Assembly (NCBI GenBank): GCA_018266175.1
Contig: JAFEAY010000016.1
Coordinates: forward strand, 25,889-89,888
Origin: Candidatus Dependentiae bacterium
GTDB taxonomy: Bacteria; Babelota; Babeliae; Babelales; RVW-14
Length of the DNA stretch: 64,000 nucleotides
Reading direction: 5' to 3'
Part shown: piece by piece, positions 1-8,819 of the stretch
Position numbering within the stretch: position 1 is the stretch's first letter
Layout: each line of letters starts with the position of its first letter
Translations under genes and position numbers: made by a program
Notes under the pieces: model-generated
What the model was told of the DNA's origin: nothing
The model's input: only the letters and a program-made list of their open reading frames with translations
Database searches by the model: none

Positions 1-1
1 A

Positions 2-229
2 ATTGTTCTAGGAGAACAACTTGAAATGAAAGGACCTAAGCACATTGTTAGGGCTGCTGGAAAAGATGGTATTTTAAGCGAAGAAGAAGTAACTCAAGCC
101 CTTGAAATGCTTAATCATAGAAACCTTACATCTCATATGTATCGTGAAGAAATTGCTCAAGAAATCAGTGCAATAATCGATAGATACCATCAACTTATGG
201 TGCGTGTCACTCAAAAAATAAAACCTTAA
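2..229 (+). CDS. nucleotidyltransferase substrate-binding protein, HI0074 family (5' truncated)
   Basis: The reading frame is open from base 2, so this is the C-terminal part of a gene that starts before the window; the ATG at 26 is probably internal. The motif LNHRNLTSHMYREE, followed by AQEI, is the hallmark of the all-helical HEPN-type partner of a minimal nucleotidyltransferase (HI0073/HI0074 pairs, often toxin-antitoxin-like). In that family the Arg/Asn/His around RNLTSH lies in the conserved helix near the active pocket. The partner nucleotidyltransferase would be expected next to it, outside the window. The family call is fairly secure from the motif; the biological role is inference. 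Confidence 0.7.
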   Translation: MVLGEQLEMKGPKHIVRAAGKDGILSEEEVTQALEMLNHRNLTSHMYREEIAQEISAIIDRYHQLMVRVTQKIKP

Positions 230-265
230 TTAAAGACTACTAGATAATACAATTCAATAAAACTC

Positions 266-296
266 TTGTATGACTGCCTACTTTTTCAGATATAAT
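266..296 (+). promoter_or_regulatory. putative sigma70-type promoter for the 322 gene
   Basis: TATAAT at 291-296 is a perfect -10 element. TTGTAT at 266-271 is a possible -35 with a 19-base spacer, which is slightly long. The element lies 25 bases upstream of the ATG at 322. Confidence 0.45.
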
Positions 297-321
297 AATA
301 TTTGAAAGGGGGGCTTTTCTT

Positions 322-759
322 ATGAAATTATTATATTTTTTTGCTACAACAAGTCTATTATTATGTTTCAATCAACTTTTTTCTGTTCCCACTTTTGAAG
401 ATTTCATCAAAGACATACGCTATCTTTATGCCAACTCAGAAGCTACAATTTCTGAAGATGAAAAAGAAGACTCACAATCAGTTCTCATACGGGGAATGGA
501 ACAAGTGTGCAAACAATACATGCAAAAATTCCAACGCATCATGTCAGCAAGAGATTTTAAAGAGATATCTGATTGGTCGCTCACGTTCTTCTTATTCAAA
601 TACGCAAAAGAGGGCAAAATTAATGATTTACAAGAACTTATTACAAAATTTCCCAACCTCAAACGAGACCCACAAGATGGTAATGGAAAAATTCCAGCGG
701 ATTATGCCCGAGAAAATGGCCATACCGAATGTGAAAATCTTTTGATAATTCAAACATAG
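322..759 (+). CDS. exported protein with a C-terminal ankyrin-like repeat
   Basis: 145 residues. The N-terminus (MKLLYFFATTSLLLCFNQLF) is a clear signal peptide with a short basic start and hydrophobic core. The middle is helical and unassigned. Residues ~95-140 read as one degenerate ankyrin repeat (AKEGKINDLQELI, then DGNGKIPADYARENGH). The ATG at 322 is preceded by a G-rich ribosome binding site (G6 at 307-312). Ankyrin proteins are typical of host-associated bacteria, where they bind host proteins; no target can be read here. It stands alone, with its own likely promoter. Confidence 0.6.
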   Translation: MKLLYFFATTSLLLCFNQLFSVPTFEDFIKDIRYLYANSEATISEDEKEDSQSVLIRGMEQVCKQYMQKFQRIMSARDFKEISDWSLTFFLFKYAKEGKINDLQELITKFPNLKRDPQDGNGKIPADYARENGHTECENLLIIQT

Positions 760-783
760 ACAAACCTTGAACAAATCAAAGCA

Positions 784-811
784 TTGACTTCAATTTCATG
801 AGAAGCATACT
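784..811 (+). promoter_or_regulatory. putative promoter for the 859 gene
   Basis: TTGACT at 784-789 is a good -35. CATACT at 806-811 follows after 16 bases and is a weak -10. The pair sits about 48 bases upstream of the start codon. Confidence 0.35.
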
Positions 812-858
812 TATTTTTATAAGGTAACATACTCATAAAATATTTTTGGAGAGATGTA

Positions 859-1830
859 ATGATTCGATCTATACTACTGGTTATAACTTTTTTCTTTGTT
901 TCCTATGCCCAACCAATGAATAAGTTCGAAACAAGTAATTTTAGCGTAAATTTTACCGTAGAACATGAAGAAGAAGATACTTCAGCTATTGATATTAAAT
1001 GTTCGCAATGCAAAGAAAGCCTTGTTCATTATAATGAAGCTACACTAACCCAGCTTGCAAACATGTTAAAAAATGATGATGAATGGAAGAGCTTTTTACA
1101 TGAGATTATTACAACAATCAAAGATAACCATTATATTCAAGGTATTTTAGAAAACTTAGAATGGAGATATGGCTTTAAGCTCAAAACGCACGTGACATTT
1201 AGAGAAGAAGACCTTGATACTGTTCAAGAAATCATCAACACACTTGTAGCCAACTGCTATTTTTGTCACGAATCAAATGAACCCCAATTTCATAGCTTCT
1301 GCCTTAACAAATTAGAGAAATGTACTCAATGTAAGGAAAAAATAGATCGAGATTTTTTATTGCTCCTTCGTCCACCAACAGATATTAACTTTGGTAAAAA
1401 ATCCATTAAAAATGATATCCATCAACATAAGTGGCTCAAAACTAAAACTATAAAAGAATTCAATGCTTCACTTTTATCTGCAGAGAAAAATGTGCGGCTA
1501 TATACTCTTTGTATAATCTATCTTTGTTGTATAACGGCGCCTGTTATACTTTTTGGCTCTCTTAATAATCATAAGGGCTTAATAGGTTTAGTTGGTTTTG
1601 GTAGCATTCTTTTTGTCTATTTCATGATGTTTACAATTGGTGCAACAGGTAACGATCGCCCCGAAGACAGCGTTACAGAAAGAGCTCTTTTAACCGCAAA
1701 AGATTTGAATGTACCCCTTAGATGGTATTTCGCTCAACTTCGAAATAATCATAGATTAAATTTTTATAGTATCGAAACCGAATCATCAAAGCAAGATGAT
1801 GAAGAAGCGATGAGCATTGAAGAAGAATAG
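859..1830 (+). CDS. exported/membrane protein with RING-like Cys/His zinc motif
   Basis: 323 residues with an N-terminal hydrophobic signal (residues 1-17). Four metal-ligand pairs are visible: C48-x2-C51, C133-x2-C136, H145-x2-C148 and C155-x2-C158. That gives eight ligands, the number and order used by RING/U-box-like cross-brace zinc domains, although the ~80-residue gap between pairs one and two is far longer than in classical RINGs. Two hydrophobic segments at ~213-235 and ~240-262 suggest membrane anchoring, followed by an acidic tail. RING-type domains are mostly ubiquitin ligases in eukaryotes; E3 activity here is only a hypothesis. It could instead be a plain zinc-stabilised fold. 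ATG at 859 follows GGAGAG. Confidence 0.5.
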   Translation: MIRSILLVITFFFVSYAQPMNKFETSNFSVNFTVEHEEEDTSAIDIKCSQCKESLVHYNEATLTQLANMLKNDDEWKSFLHEIITTIKDNHYIQGILENLEWRYGFKLKTHVTFREEDLDTVQEIINTLVANCYFCHESNEPQFHSFCLNKLEKCTQCKEKIDRDFLLLLRPPTDINFGKKSIKNDIHQHKWLKTKTIKEFNASLLSAEKNVRLYTLCIIYLCCITAPVILFGSLNNHKGLIGLVGFGSILFVYFMMFTIGATGNDRPEDSVTERALLTAKDLNVPLRWYFAQLRNNHRLNFYSIETESSKQDDEEAMSIEEE

Positions 1831-1855
1831 CCAGCTGGCAAGGCTCAGATTCTAT

Positions 1856-1895
1856 CAAGTTGAGTGTCTGGCACTATTACAAAACACTCAACTTG
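1856..1895. terminator. hairpin between convergent genes
   Basis: Perfect 12-bp inverted repeat CAAGTTGAGTGT (1856-1867) / ACACTCAACTTG (1884-1895) with a 16-base loop, lying between the stops of the two convergent genes. The flanking T-tract is weak (TTCAGTTTAATTTT), so termination is probable but not certain. Confidence 0.55.
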
Positions 1896-1907
1896 TTCAG
1901 TTTAATT

Positions 1908-3761
1908 TTACAGCAAAATAAATGAATCACTGCTTGCAGAAATACCCGGTTCAAGGGTAAATGTGCTGCTCACGACTCCTAACTCAGCAGGAGTTAGCTT
2001 GATTTTATAGTTTTTAAAAATTGACGGGTGCGCGGCTTCAAGTGTTGTAAGAACCGGCAAGTGCGTTGCAACAAATGCAATTGCGTTATCAAACTGAGCA
2101 AGTTGCTCAATAAAATCATACGCTGCACGCTGACCAAGCTCAGGATTTGTTCCACTAAACAACGAATCATCAATCAGCACAAAAGCTGATTGCTCTCGAT
2201 TCAAAGACTTAAGACGCGCTATGCACTGGTCTGCTCGCATAATTTCAGCAACAAACTTTGATTGATTATTGGCAATATCATCAGCAATGTTAATGTAGGT
2301 AATAACTTGATCAAATGGCTTGAGCTTAAGCTTTTGAGCTGAACAAATTCCTAGAGTTTGCGCCATCAAAATATTAAGTGCAATCCCCTTCATAAACGTT
2401 GACTTACCGGATTTATTTGGTCCAGTCAAAATCATTTTAGAAACAGTTCCTGTAGGTCCACAAGTGATAGAACAGGGAACGGCGCTTGCTCCATCAAGCA
2501 TCATATTCCAACTATCAACCACTTCAAGGTAGGGCTCTTGTTGTTCAACAAATTCTGCAAAGCAACATTGGCCTTGGGGTACTAATTCTTGATACAATGT
2601 GGCGCATGAACTGCAGACATCAAGTTGCGCAAGCGAATGAATTGCTGGCTTAATTTGATCAAGCGCAGTGCTCATGAGCTGATGCGCACGTAATGTTGTA
2701 CCAACTGATGAAAAATATCCAAGTTCATCATGAATTGAAAAACTTCCATCAGAAATTAAGTTAATAAATTCATGAAGCTCATCATTCTGATGACATTCAT
2801 AAATTTCCTGAATTTTTTCAAATCCATAACACTGTTGCGCAAGCTCTGGATGTCCTTGAACCAATTCATAAACAGTCCGTAAGGCTCTGAGGGAATATGC
2901 ACACGCAGCTATTTTTTTATACAAACAATTAACAACATTAAGTCGAGCCATAATATGCTCAATCATCTCTTTAATGCTAAAAAGATGAATACCCAAATGA
3001 GCAGCACGTATGCCCCAAAATAAACCTTTTACAAAAGTCGAAGCATCATGATCAGCCTCTAGATGTCCTAAACAAAAATGATGATCATGCCCATGATGAT
3101 CATCATGATGGTGATCGTGACCGTGATTGCAGTGATGATCGTCGTGATGGTGATTACAATGATGACCATGTTCGTGATGGTCATGTGATTTTTTTGTAAT
3201 TTTATCCTGCAAATACTCAAGCGCAAAGTGCAAAATTAAATGCTCCACAACCGGACTAAGCAAGCTTGCTCCATGCATAAGATTAAGAATATCTAAGGCT
3301 AGAGGACTTTTATTAAGTGATTCAACTAACGAGAAATTAAAATAAAAGCCCTTGAGAATTTCTTGAGTCAAAGTATCAATTTGTTGGTGATCGGCAAAGC
3401 CATATGCAAAAAGCTCAAAGTCTTTGAGCGCAGCACAGAGCTTTTCATGCTGTTCTGGATGCTCACAAAACCATTGTATAAGCAGCTGTCGCCCTTGAAG
3501 AGCTTTGATATCTGTTGTTGGACTTGCAATCTGATTTTTAAGCTGCTGCTTTCCGACAGAAGTACAAGTACGATCAAGCTTGCTATAAAAGCCATCATGC
3601 GAAGCATTAGGCGACCCAAAGAGCTCTAAATCTTTTTCTTCAAACGATGTGATAACTGTTGCTCCTGATTGTCCTTGTAAGTCACCAGATACACCAAATA
3701 AGAATCCAAATAAAACTATTCCAAAAACTACACGCATATTTTTTACAATTAATTTAATCAC
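1908..3761 (-). CDS. MutS-related ATPase with signal peptide and histidine-rich insert
   Basis: 617 residues from a GTG start preceded by AGGCAGGA. The C-terminal third is a MutS-type ABC ATPase: Walker A GPNKSGKST (~444-452), Walker B LIDDSLFSGTNP (~525-536) and an AFVATHLPVL H-loop. The Walker B position usually held by Glu in MutS is Asp here. The middle has the helical lever/core expected of MutS C-terminal homologues, but the mismatch-binding N-terminal domains are missing, so mismatch repair is unlikely. Two features are odd. The N-terminus is a signal peptide or anchor (hydrophobic VVFGIVLFGFLFGVSG). Residues ~191-233 carry about 21 histidines with Asp, Cys and Gly, a likely Zn/Ni/Cu-binding loop. 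An ATPase outside the cytoplasm would lack ATP unless it is delivered to the host. Family call firm; role unknown. Confidence 0.8.
   Translation of the reverse strand: MIKLIVKNMRVVFGIVLFGFLFGVSGDLQGQSGATVITSFEEKDLELFGSPNASHDGFYSKLDRTCTSVGKQQLKNQIASPTTDIKALQGRQLLIQWFCEHPEQHEKLCAALKDFELFAYGFADHQQIDTLTQEILKGFYFNFSLVESLNKSPLALDILNLMHGASLLSPVVEHLILHFALEYLQDKITKKSHDHHEHGHHCNHHHDDHHCNHGHDHHHDDHHGHDHHFCLGHLEADHDASTFVKGLFWGIRAAHLGIHLFSIKEMIEHIMARLNVVNCLYKKIAACAYSLRALRTVYELVQGHPELAQQCYGFEKIQEIYECHQNDELHEFINLISDGSFSIHDELGYFSSVGTTLRAHQLMSTALDQIKPAIHSLAQLDVCSSCATLYQELVPQGQCCFAEFVEQQEPYLEVVDSWNMMLDGASAVPCSITCGPTGTVSKMILTGPNKSGKSTFMKGIALNILMAQTLGICSAQKLKLKPFDQVITYINIADDIANNQSKFVAEIMRADQCIARLKSLNREQSAFVLIDDSLFSGTNPELGQRAAYDFIEQLAQFDNAIAFVATHLPVLTTLEAAHPSIFKNYKIKLTPAELGVVSSTFTLEPGISASSDSFILL
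3065..3190 (-). repeat. low-complexity His/Asp-rich coding repeat
   Basis: Imperfect repeats of CATGATGATCAT-like units encode HDHH/HHDD/GHDHH stretches inside the MutS-related gene. The repeated DNA could expand or contract in frame by slippage. Confidence 0.6.
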
Positions 3762-3981
3762 GATATTCCTGCCTACACGTTTTTTACGCTTAATTCGACC
3801 TAAATAATAAATCCTAATTGAATAAATAATTTACTTTATTTGATCCCAAAAGAAAAGTATCATCCTATTCTATCGTTCTTAAAAGAGCAAGTCCACAGCC
3901 ATAATTTCTTTCTAGAAGAACCCTGTATTGCATGCTATGCTTACCTGCAAGCTCACCATTTATTCAAAAAAGGAGATGAAC

Positions 3982-5364
3982 GTGAGAACAATTGCTGTCA
4001 TTGGAGCCGGCTATGTCGGCCTTGTAACCGGCGCATGCTTTGCTCAAAAGGGCAATCGCGTCATTGTTGTGGAGAACAATCAGTCAAAAATTGATCAACT
4101 TCTTCAAGGATCTATACCCTTTTACGAACCGGGACTCGATGTTCTAGTAAGTAATTGCATCAAAGAAAAAACCCTTCAATTTGTTAAAAATATTTATGTT
4201 GCACTCCAGCATAAGCCTGAACTCATTTTTTCATGCGTTGGAACACCGCCACTTGCAAGCGGTGCGGCTGATCTTTCGTACGTTTGGAATGTAGCACGCG
4301 AAATCGGCAGAACAATCACCGATTACTGTGTCGTTATTAACAAGTCTACTGTTCCAGTTGGAACAGCGCTTCAAGTCAAACATATTATTCAAGAAGAGCT
4401 TCAAGCTCGTGGAGTATCAGTTAATTTTGATGTCGCATCAAACCCTGAATTTTTAAAAGAAGGCGATGCGCTCAGTGACTTCTTACAACCTGACCGAGTT
4501 GTTATTGGTACTGAATCTGAACGCGCACGAACAGCTCTTGAAGCACTCTATAAACCATTTCTGCATACCGAGGGACAGCTTGTTTGCATGAACATTCCTT
4601 CTGCAGAACTCACCAAGTATGCTTCAAATGCCATGCTTGCAACACGCATTAGCTTCATGAACCAAATTGCACTGCTCGCCGATAAAGTTGGCGCTGACAT
4701 TGACCAGATAAAACAGGGAATGGCAAAAGACCGTCGCATCGGCCCTCACTTCTTGAATGCAGGTATTGGTTATGGCGGAAGCTGCTTTCCAAAAGATGTT
4801 AAAGCGCTTCTCCATACGGGGACAGAGAACGAACAGGAAATGTCACTGGTTAAAGAAGTTGATGCCGTGAATGAGTTGCAGCGTAAACAATTTATTCAAA
4901 CCATTATCAACCACTACGACTCAAGCATTGGTCAAAAAAAAGTTGGTATCTGGGGGCTTGCATTCAAGCCTGAAACCGATGACATTCGCTGTGCTCCATC
5001 ACTTGATGTAATTAATGCACTTCTTGAACACGGCGCAAAGGTTTATGCATACGACCCGGTTGCAATGCCCAATATTAAAGCACAATTTGAAAAGGCTATC
5101 ACCTATACTCGAACAGCAGATGAAATTCTTGAGCTTGCTGATTTTCTTATCGTTCTTACAGAATGGAAAGAATTTATACGTCATGAGCCAGCACATTTCA
5201 CCAAGCTTACTGATAAAACTGTTTTTGATGGACGCAATTGCTTTGATCCAACGCTAATGACCGCAGCAGGGCTCACGTACTTTTGTATTGGTCGAAATCA
5301 ATCAACAAATACTTCCTATGCTCTTTTAAAATTTGATAGAAGTTTATCTCGTGCTCATCAATAA
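3982..5364 (+). CDS. ugd: UDP-glucose 6-dehydrogenase
   Basis: Oxidises UDP-glucose to UDP-glucuronate with two NAD+, a precursor for surface polysaccharides. All family landmarks are present: Rossmann motif IAVIGAGYVGLVTG at the N-terminus, CVGTPP, NKSTVPVGT, SNPEFLKEGDA, a central helical dimerisation domain (NAMLATRISFMNQI), catalytic cysteine in GYGGSCFPKD, and the C-terminal domain with GLAFKPETDDIR. GTG at 3982 is preferred because AGGAG (3971-3975) sits 6 bases upstream; the in-frame ATG at 3976 directly abuts the AGGAG, and a further TTG at 3928 has no support. The start is divergent from the MutS-like gene. With the downstream glycosyltransferase it suggests glycan synthesis. Confidence 0.93.
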   Translation: MRTIAVIGAGYVGLVTGACFAQKGNRVIVVENNQSKIDQLLQGSIPFYEPGLDVLVSNCIKEKTLQFVKNIYVALQHKPELIFSCVGTPPLASGAADLSYVWNVAREIGRTITDYCVVINKSTVPVGTALQVKHIIQEELQARGVSVNFDVASNPEFLKEGDALSDFLQPDRVVIGTESERARTALEALYKPFLHTEGQLVCMNIPSAELTKYASNAMLATRISFMNQIALLADKVGADIDQIKQGMAKDRRIGPHFLNAGIGYGGSCFPKDVKALLHTGTENEQEMSLVKEVDAVNELQRKQFIQTIINHYDSSIGQKKVGIWGLAFKPETDDIRCAPSLDVINALLEHGAKVYAYDPVAMPNIKAQFEKAITYTRTADEILELADFLIVLTEWKEFIRHEPAHFTKLTDKTVFDGRNCFDPTLMTAAGLTYFCIGRNQSTNTSYALLKFDRSLSRAHQ

Positions 5365-5424
5365 AAATTGCTTAAGCTCACCATAAACTTTTAAATTTTT
5401 TTATCTGAATAGGAGATCGAAGGT

Positions 5425-7584
5425 ATGAGATTATATCAATCTATCAGAGCACTCTTCTTATTGAGTGCTCTTTTTTTTAAGCATGCAGATGGCTCGAACC
5501 TAAACGGCACAGCAGCCGTCGTCTATAAAAATCAACATCATGTTTTTTCAAACGGAGAAAGCGCACTCGGGTATGTCCGCATGAACGGCGGCTTTACCGT
5601 CAAGCCTGGTGCCACCGCAACACTTGATACGGTTGTTTCCGTTTCTGGCAGTATTGATTTGCGTGAAACAGGAGTTCTTCAACTGCTCAAAGATCTAAAT
5701 CTTGATGCAGGTGTAACATGGTCCAGTGGTGGTTACATCAAAGGACGTAGCCGAGCGTTGATTCTAAACGACACACTCTCAATCCCCGCTTCAAAAATTA
5801 TCCACATTTCAGATGATACGATTATTGACGGTAACGGGAATACACTCTTATTAAACGATTATGCGCAAATTTTTGTTGATAACAATGTAACGCTTACGCT
5901 ACGAAACTTGGTTGTATGCAACACCAAAAACAACGTGAATAACCCCTGCCTCAGAATTAGCGGTAACCGTGGCAAGCTTGCGCTTGATAACGTTGAACTC
6001 GCCATGGCAAATGATATGGCATTAGCGCAAGGACAACTTTACTTCCACAACGAAGTTATTTTTACCGGAAGCTCTACATTCATTTATAATTCCCCTGAAG
6101 CAAGTTTCATTACACGCTCTGGAGTTGTAAAGTTTGATAAAGGAACAACGTTTTCATTTGCTCCAACGAGCACTGCAGATCATCTGTTCAAACTTCAAGA
6201 CAAAACATCAACACTCTATTTAAATGGTTGCACACTGAAGACAACAAGTTCTGGTATGCGATTAACCAAAGGCAATTTAATTCTTGATAACAAAATTGTT
6301 TTAGAGAGCAATCCAGGAAATGGTTCAATGCCTGCAACTTTAACCTTACTTGATGACGCCGATTACACAACAACATCTGGAGGTTTAAATATTTCCGCAT
6401 GGCATCCAAACGGAAATGTGCTCGCCATTGGAGGACAAAGAGTTCTCAGCACTCCAGGCTTTGCAAATCACAACGAACTACGACTTTTTTCATTTGATGG
6501 AGCAATCCTAACAGCTCTAACCAGCCAAGACTATGGAACCAATTTTAATAACCAAGTGCAAGCACTTGCATGGACTCCAGATGGACGATTTCTTGCTGTT
6601 GGGGGAACACTTGCAGATACCGTTGGGGGCTTTGCAAATACTGATGAGCTACGAATTTACAGTTTTAACGGGTCAACACTTACGGCTGTTACCAGCCAAC
6701 CATACGGCACTGCAGGAGCTGGGCAAATTTATGATCTTTCATGGAATCCTGATGGAAAAACAATTGCTCTTGTTGGACGAATTCAAGCAGCTGTTGGTGG
6801 ATTTCCTTCAACAGACTCTATTCGGCTGTATAGCTTTAATGGAACGTCACTCACTGCACTAACCAGCCAGCCATACGGCCCAGGAAGTCAAACGCTTAGA
6901 GTCGCCTGGTCACCCGATGGTAAGACACTTGCAATTGGTGGTGGGTCACCCACTGCCGTGGGTGGTTTTGCAAATACCGATCAACTTCGTTTGTATAGTT
7001 TTAATGGATCTACGCTTACGGCATTAACAAGTAGCTCTTATGGCTCAAGTTCAGCCTTCAATGTTTATGCACTTGCATGGTCACCTGACGGAAAATCCCT
7101 AGCATTTGGCGGAGACCTTGGTGGTGGTCCAGTACCAAACCAATTGAGAGTGTGCTCTTTTACAGGAAATACATTGAAATTAACAGCAGGCCAACCATAT
7201 GGAATTCAAATAACATGGATTGATTGGTCACCGGACGGAAAGACTCTTGCTGTTACTGGACAAAGCACAGGAACTGAACTATTTGACTTTTCAAGCACAA
7301 CAACTCTTAATGCTATAACAACGGTTTCGATTGCTTCATACACACCAACAGTACGATGGGCACCTAATGGCAAAACGCTTTCGCTCAGTGCATATAGCCC
7401 AACAAGTGGAAATGAATTGCAATTGTACAGCGTAGGTTTTTCTCAGGAATCGTTTCCTCAATCTTATTCCCGCTCGATTATTTTTGGCAACAGTGCTTTG
7501 GGTAGCTCAAGTAATTTGAATGCCGAAGTGCTGGGCGCTGCGCACGTAACAATTAACGGCATTGTCAATGACGACTCGGTGTAA
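5425..7584 (+). CDS. exported beta-helix plus WD40-like beta-propeller protein
   Basis: 719 residues with a signal peptide (residues 1-23). Residues ~30-300 are rich in short hydrophobic/Asn/Gly strands (VDNNVTLTLRNLVV, LILNDTLSI) typical of right-handed beta-helix surface or autotransporter passenger proteins. From ~310 to ~680 there are repeated blades ending in W(S/T/N)PDGK(T/S)LA(I/V)GG and starting LRLYSFNGSTLTALTS, a WD40/TolB-like propeller. No beta-barrel translocator is visible at the C-terminus, so it is probably released or held on the surface by another system. RBS AGGAG then GAAGGT precedes the ATG. Propellers of this kind bind proteins or ligands; no enzyme signature is seen. 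Confidence 0.7.
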   Translation: MRLYQSIRALFLLSALFFKHADGSNLNGTAAVVYKNQHHVFSNGESALGYVRMNGGFTVKPGATATLDTVVSVSGSIDLRETGVLQLLKDLNLDAGVTWSSGGYIKGRSRALILNDTLSIPASKIIHISDDTIIDGNGNTLLLNDYAQIFVDNNVTLTLRNLVVCNTKNNVNNPCLRISGNRGKLALDNVELAMANDMALAQGQLYFHNEVIFTGSSTFIYNSPEASFITRSGVVKFDKGTTFSFAPTSTADHLFKLQDKTSTLYLNGCTLKTTSSGMRLTKGNLILDNKIVLESNPGNGSMPATLTLLDDADYTTTSGGLNISAWHPNGNVLAIGGQRVLSTPGFANHNELRLFSFDGAILTALTSQDYGTNFNNQVQALAWTPDGRFLAVGGTLADTVGGFANTDELRIYSFNGSTLTAVTSQPYGTAGAGQIYDLSWNPDGKTIALVGRIQAAVGGFPSTDSIRLYSFNGTSLTALTSQPYGPGSQTLRVAWSPDGKTLAIGGGSPTAVGGFANTDQLRLYSFNGSTLTALTSSSYGSSSAFNVYALAWSPDGKSLAFGGDLGGGPVPNQLRVCSFTGNTLKLTAGQPYGIQITWIDWSPDGKTLAVTGQSTGTELFDFSSTTTLNAITTVSIASYTPTVRWAPNGKTLSLSAYSPTSGNELQLYSVGFSQESFPQSYSRSIIFGNSALGSSSNLNAEVLGAAHVTINGIVNDDSV

Positions 7585-7601
7585 ATTTTTTAGAATAGAG
7601 C

Positions 7602-8819
7602 ATGAAAAAAATATTATTCATACATCATGGAAAAGGACTGGGCGGTGCGCCGCTCAGTCTCCTATACTTGGTTGAATCGCTTGATACAACCAAGTATACG
7701 CCAATTGTTTTGTTTTTGCATCACTCTGAAGTGATTGAACTTTTTAAAGAACGGGGCATCCAAACAGTTGGACCGGTCAACGTCTACGACTTTGCACATA
7801 CTAAAATTTGGTGGTTTGGGTGGCGACACGCGCATCACCTTGCACGAGCAATTAAAGACACCATTAAAACAATGTTGTTTATCGCACCAAAAATACTTGC
7901 TCATATCAAGCCGGATCTTGTACACCTGAACACCAGTTCATTACTGGGCTGGGGCATTACTGCGCGGAAAAAAAATATCCCACTTGTCTGGCACATTCGT
8001 GAGCCGCTTGCTTCTGGGTATTTTGGCATTCGCAAAAAAATTGTACAACAAACCGTTAAGCGCTACGCTGACGCAATTGTGCCTATTTGTAAGCACGATG
8101 CAACGCCATGGGCTCATAACAAAAAAACACACGTTGTCTACAACGCCGTACACGAAAAATATTTTAATGAAAAATCTGATGTAACATCGTTTTTCGCATC
8201 GCACGGAGTGCCAAAAGATGACCCCAAAATTCTTTTTGTTGGTGGCCTTTCCAAAGAAAAAGGAACGCTTGAAATTTTAAAAATTTTTCAAAAAGTTCTT
8301 ATAAAAATTCCAAATGCAAAACTGTTGCTCGCAGGCTACCTGCACAAGCAAGCACTCAGTTGGAAACAATTAATCCATCGAATTTATCCGGCAAGCAATT
8401 ATGCTCATCAGATTCATGTGCTACTTGAGGAGCTTGGTTCATCAGTCATTCAACTCGGCTCCATTCGCAACATTCCTGCAGCAATGACTGCAAGCAATGT
8501 TATAGTATTTCCTGCAACCGTTGGCCACTTTGCACGACCAATTATCGAGGCCGGATTTATGAAGAGACCGGTCGTAGTATCAGCCCTTGCACCGCTTGAT
8601 GAGCTCGTTATTGATGATAAAACAGGTTTTTTAGTTGCTATTAATAATCATCAATTATGGGCAGAAAAGTTGTGCTTATTGTTGACTGACAAGCTCTTAG
8701 CACAGAGAATGGGTAATGCTGCGTATGCTTTTTGTAGAGAAAAATTTAGCCTGCCTGAGCAGGTACAAAAGATAGAAAAAATTTATACTGAGCTCTTGAC
8801 CAAGGAGTCGCATGAATAA
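7602..8819 (+). CDS. glycosyltransferase, GT4/GT1-type fold
   Basis: 405 residues. The N-terminal domain has the GlyGly loop (HHGKGLGGAPLSLLYL) and the C-terminal domain has ILFVGGLSKEKGTLEIL followed by the acidic EAGFMKRPVV element, which corresponds to the E-x7-E region of retaining GT-B enzymes (family 4). These enzymes transfer sugars from nucleotide donors to lipid or glycan acceptors on the inner face of the membrane. It lies 17 bases after the propeller gene and overlaps the following methyltransferase by 8 bases, so the two are translated together. Donor and acceptor cannot be read from sequence. Confidence 0.85.
   Translation: MKKILFIHHGKGLGGAPLSLLYLVESLDTTKYTPIVLFLHHSEVIELFKERGIQTVGPVNVYDFAHTKIWWFGWRHAHHLARAIKDTIKTMLFIAPKILAHIKPDLVHLNTSSLLGWGITARKKNIPLVWHIREPLASGYFGIRKKIVQQTVKRYADAIVPICKHDATPWAHNKKTHVVYNAVHEKYFNEKSDVTSFFASHGVPKDDPKILFVGGLSKEKGTLEILKIFQKVLIKIPNAKLLLAGYLHKQALSWKQLIHRIYPASNYAHQIHVLLEELGSSVIQLGSIRNIPAAMTASNVIVFPATVGHFARPIIEAGFMKRPVVVSALAPLDELVIDDKTGFLVAINNHQLWAEKLCLLLTDKLLAQRMGNAAYAFCREKFSLPEQVQKIEKIYTELLTKESHE

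Noticed and set aside
3840-4094. 84-residue plus-strand frame before ugd
   Set aside because: It runs into ugd in another frame, its second half is an out-of-frame translation of the ugd N-terminus rich in Cys, and no RBS was found.
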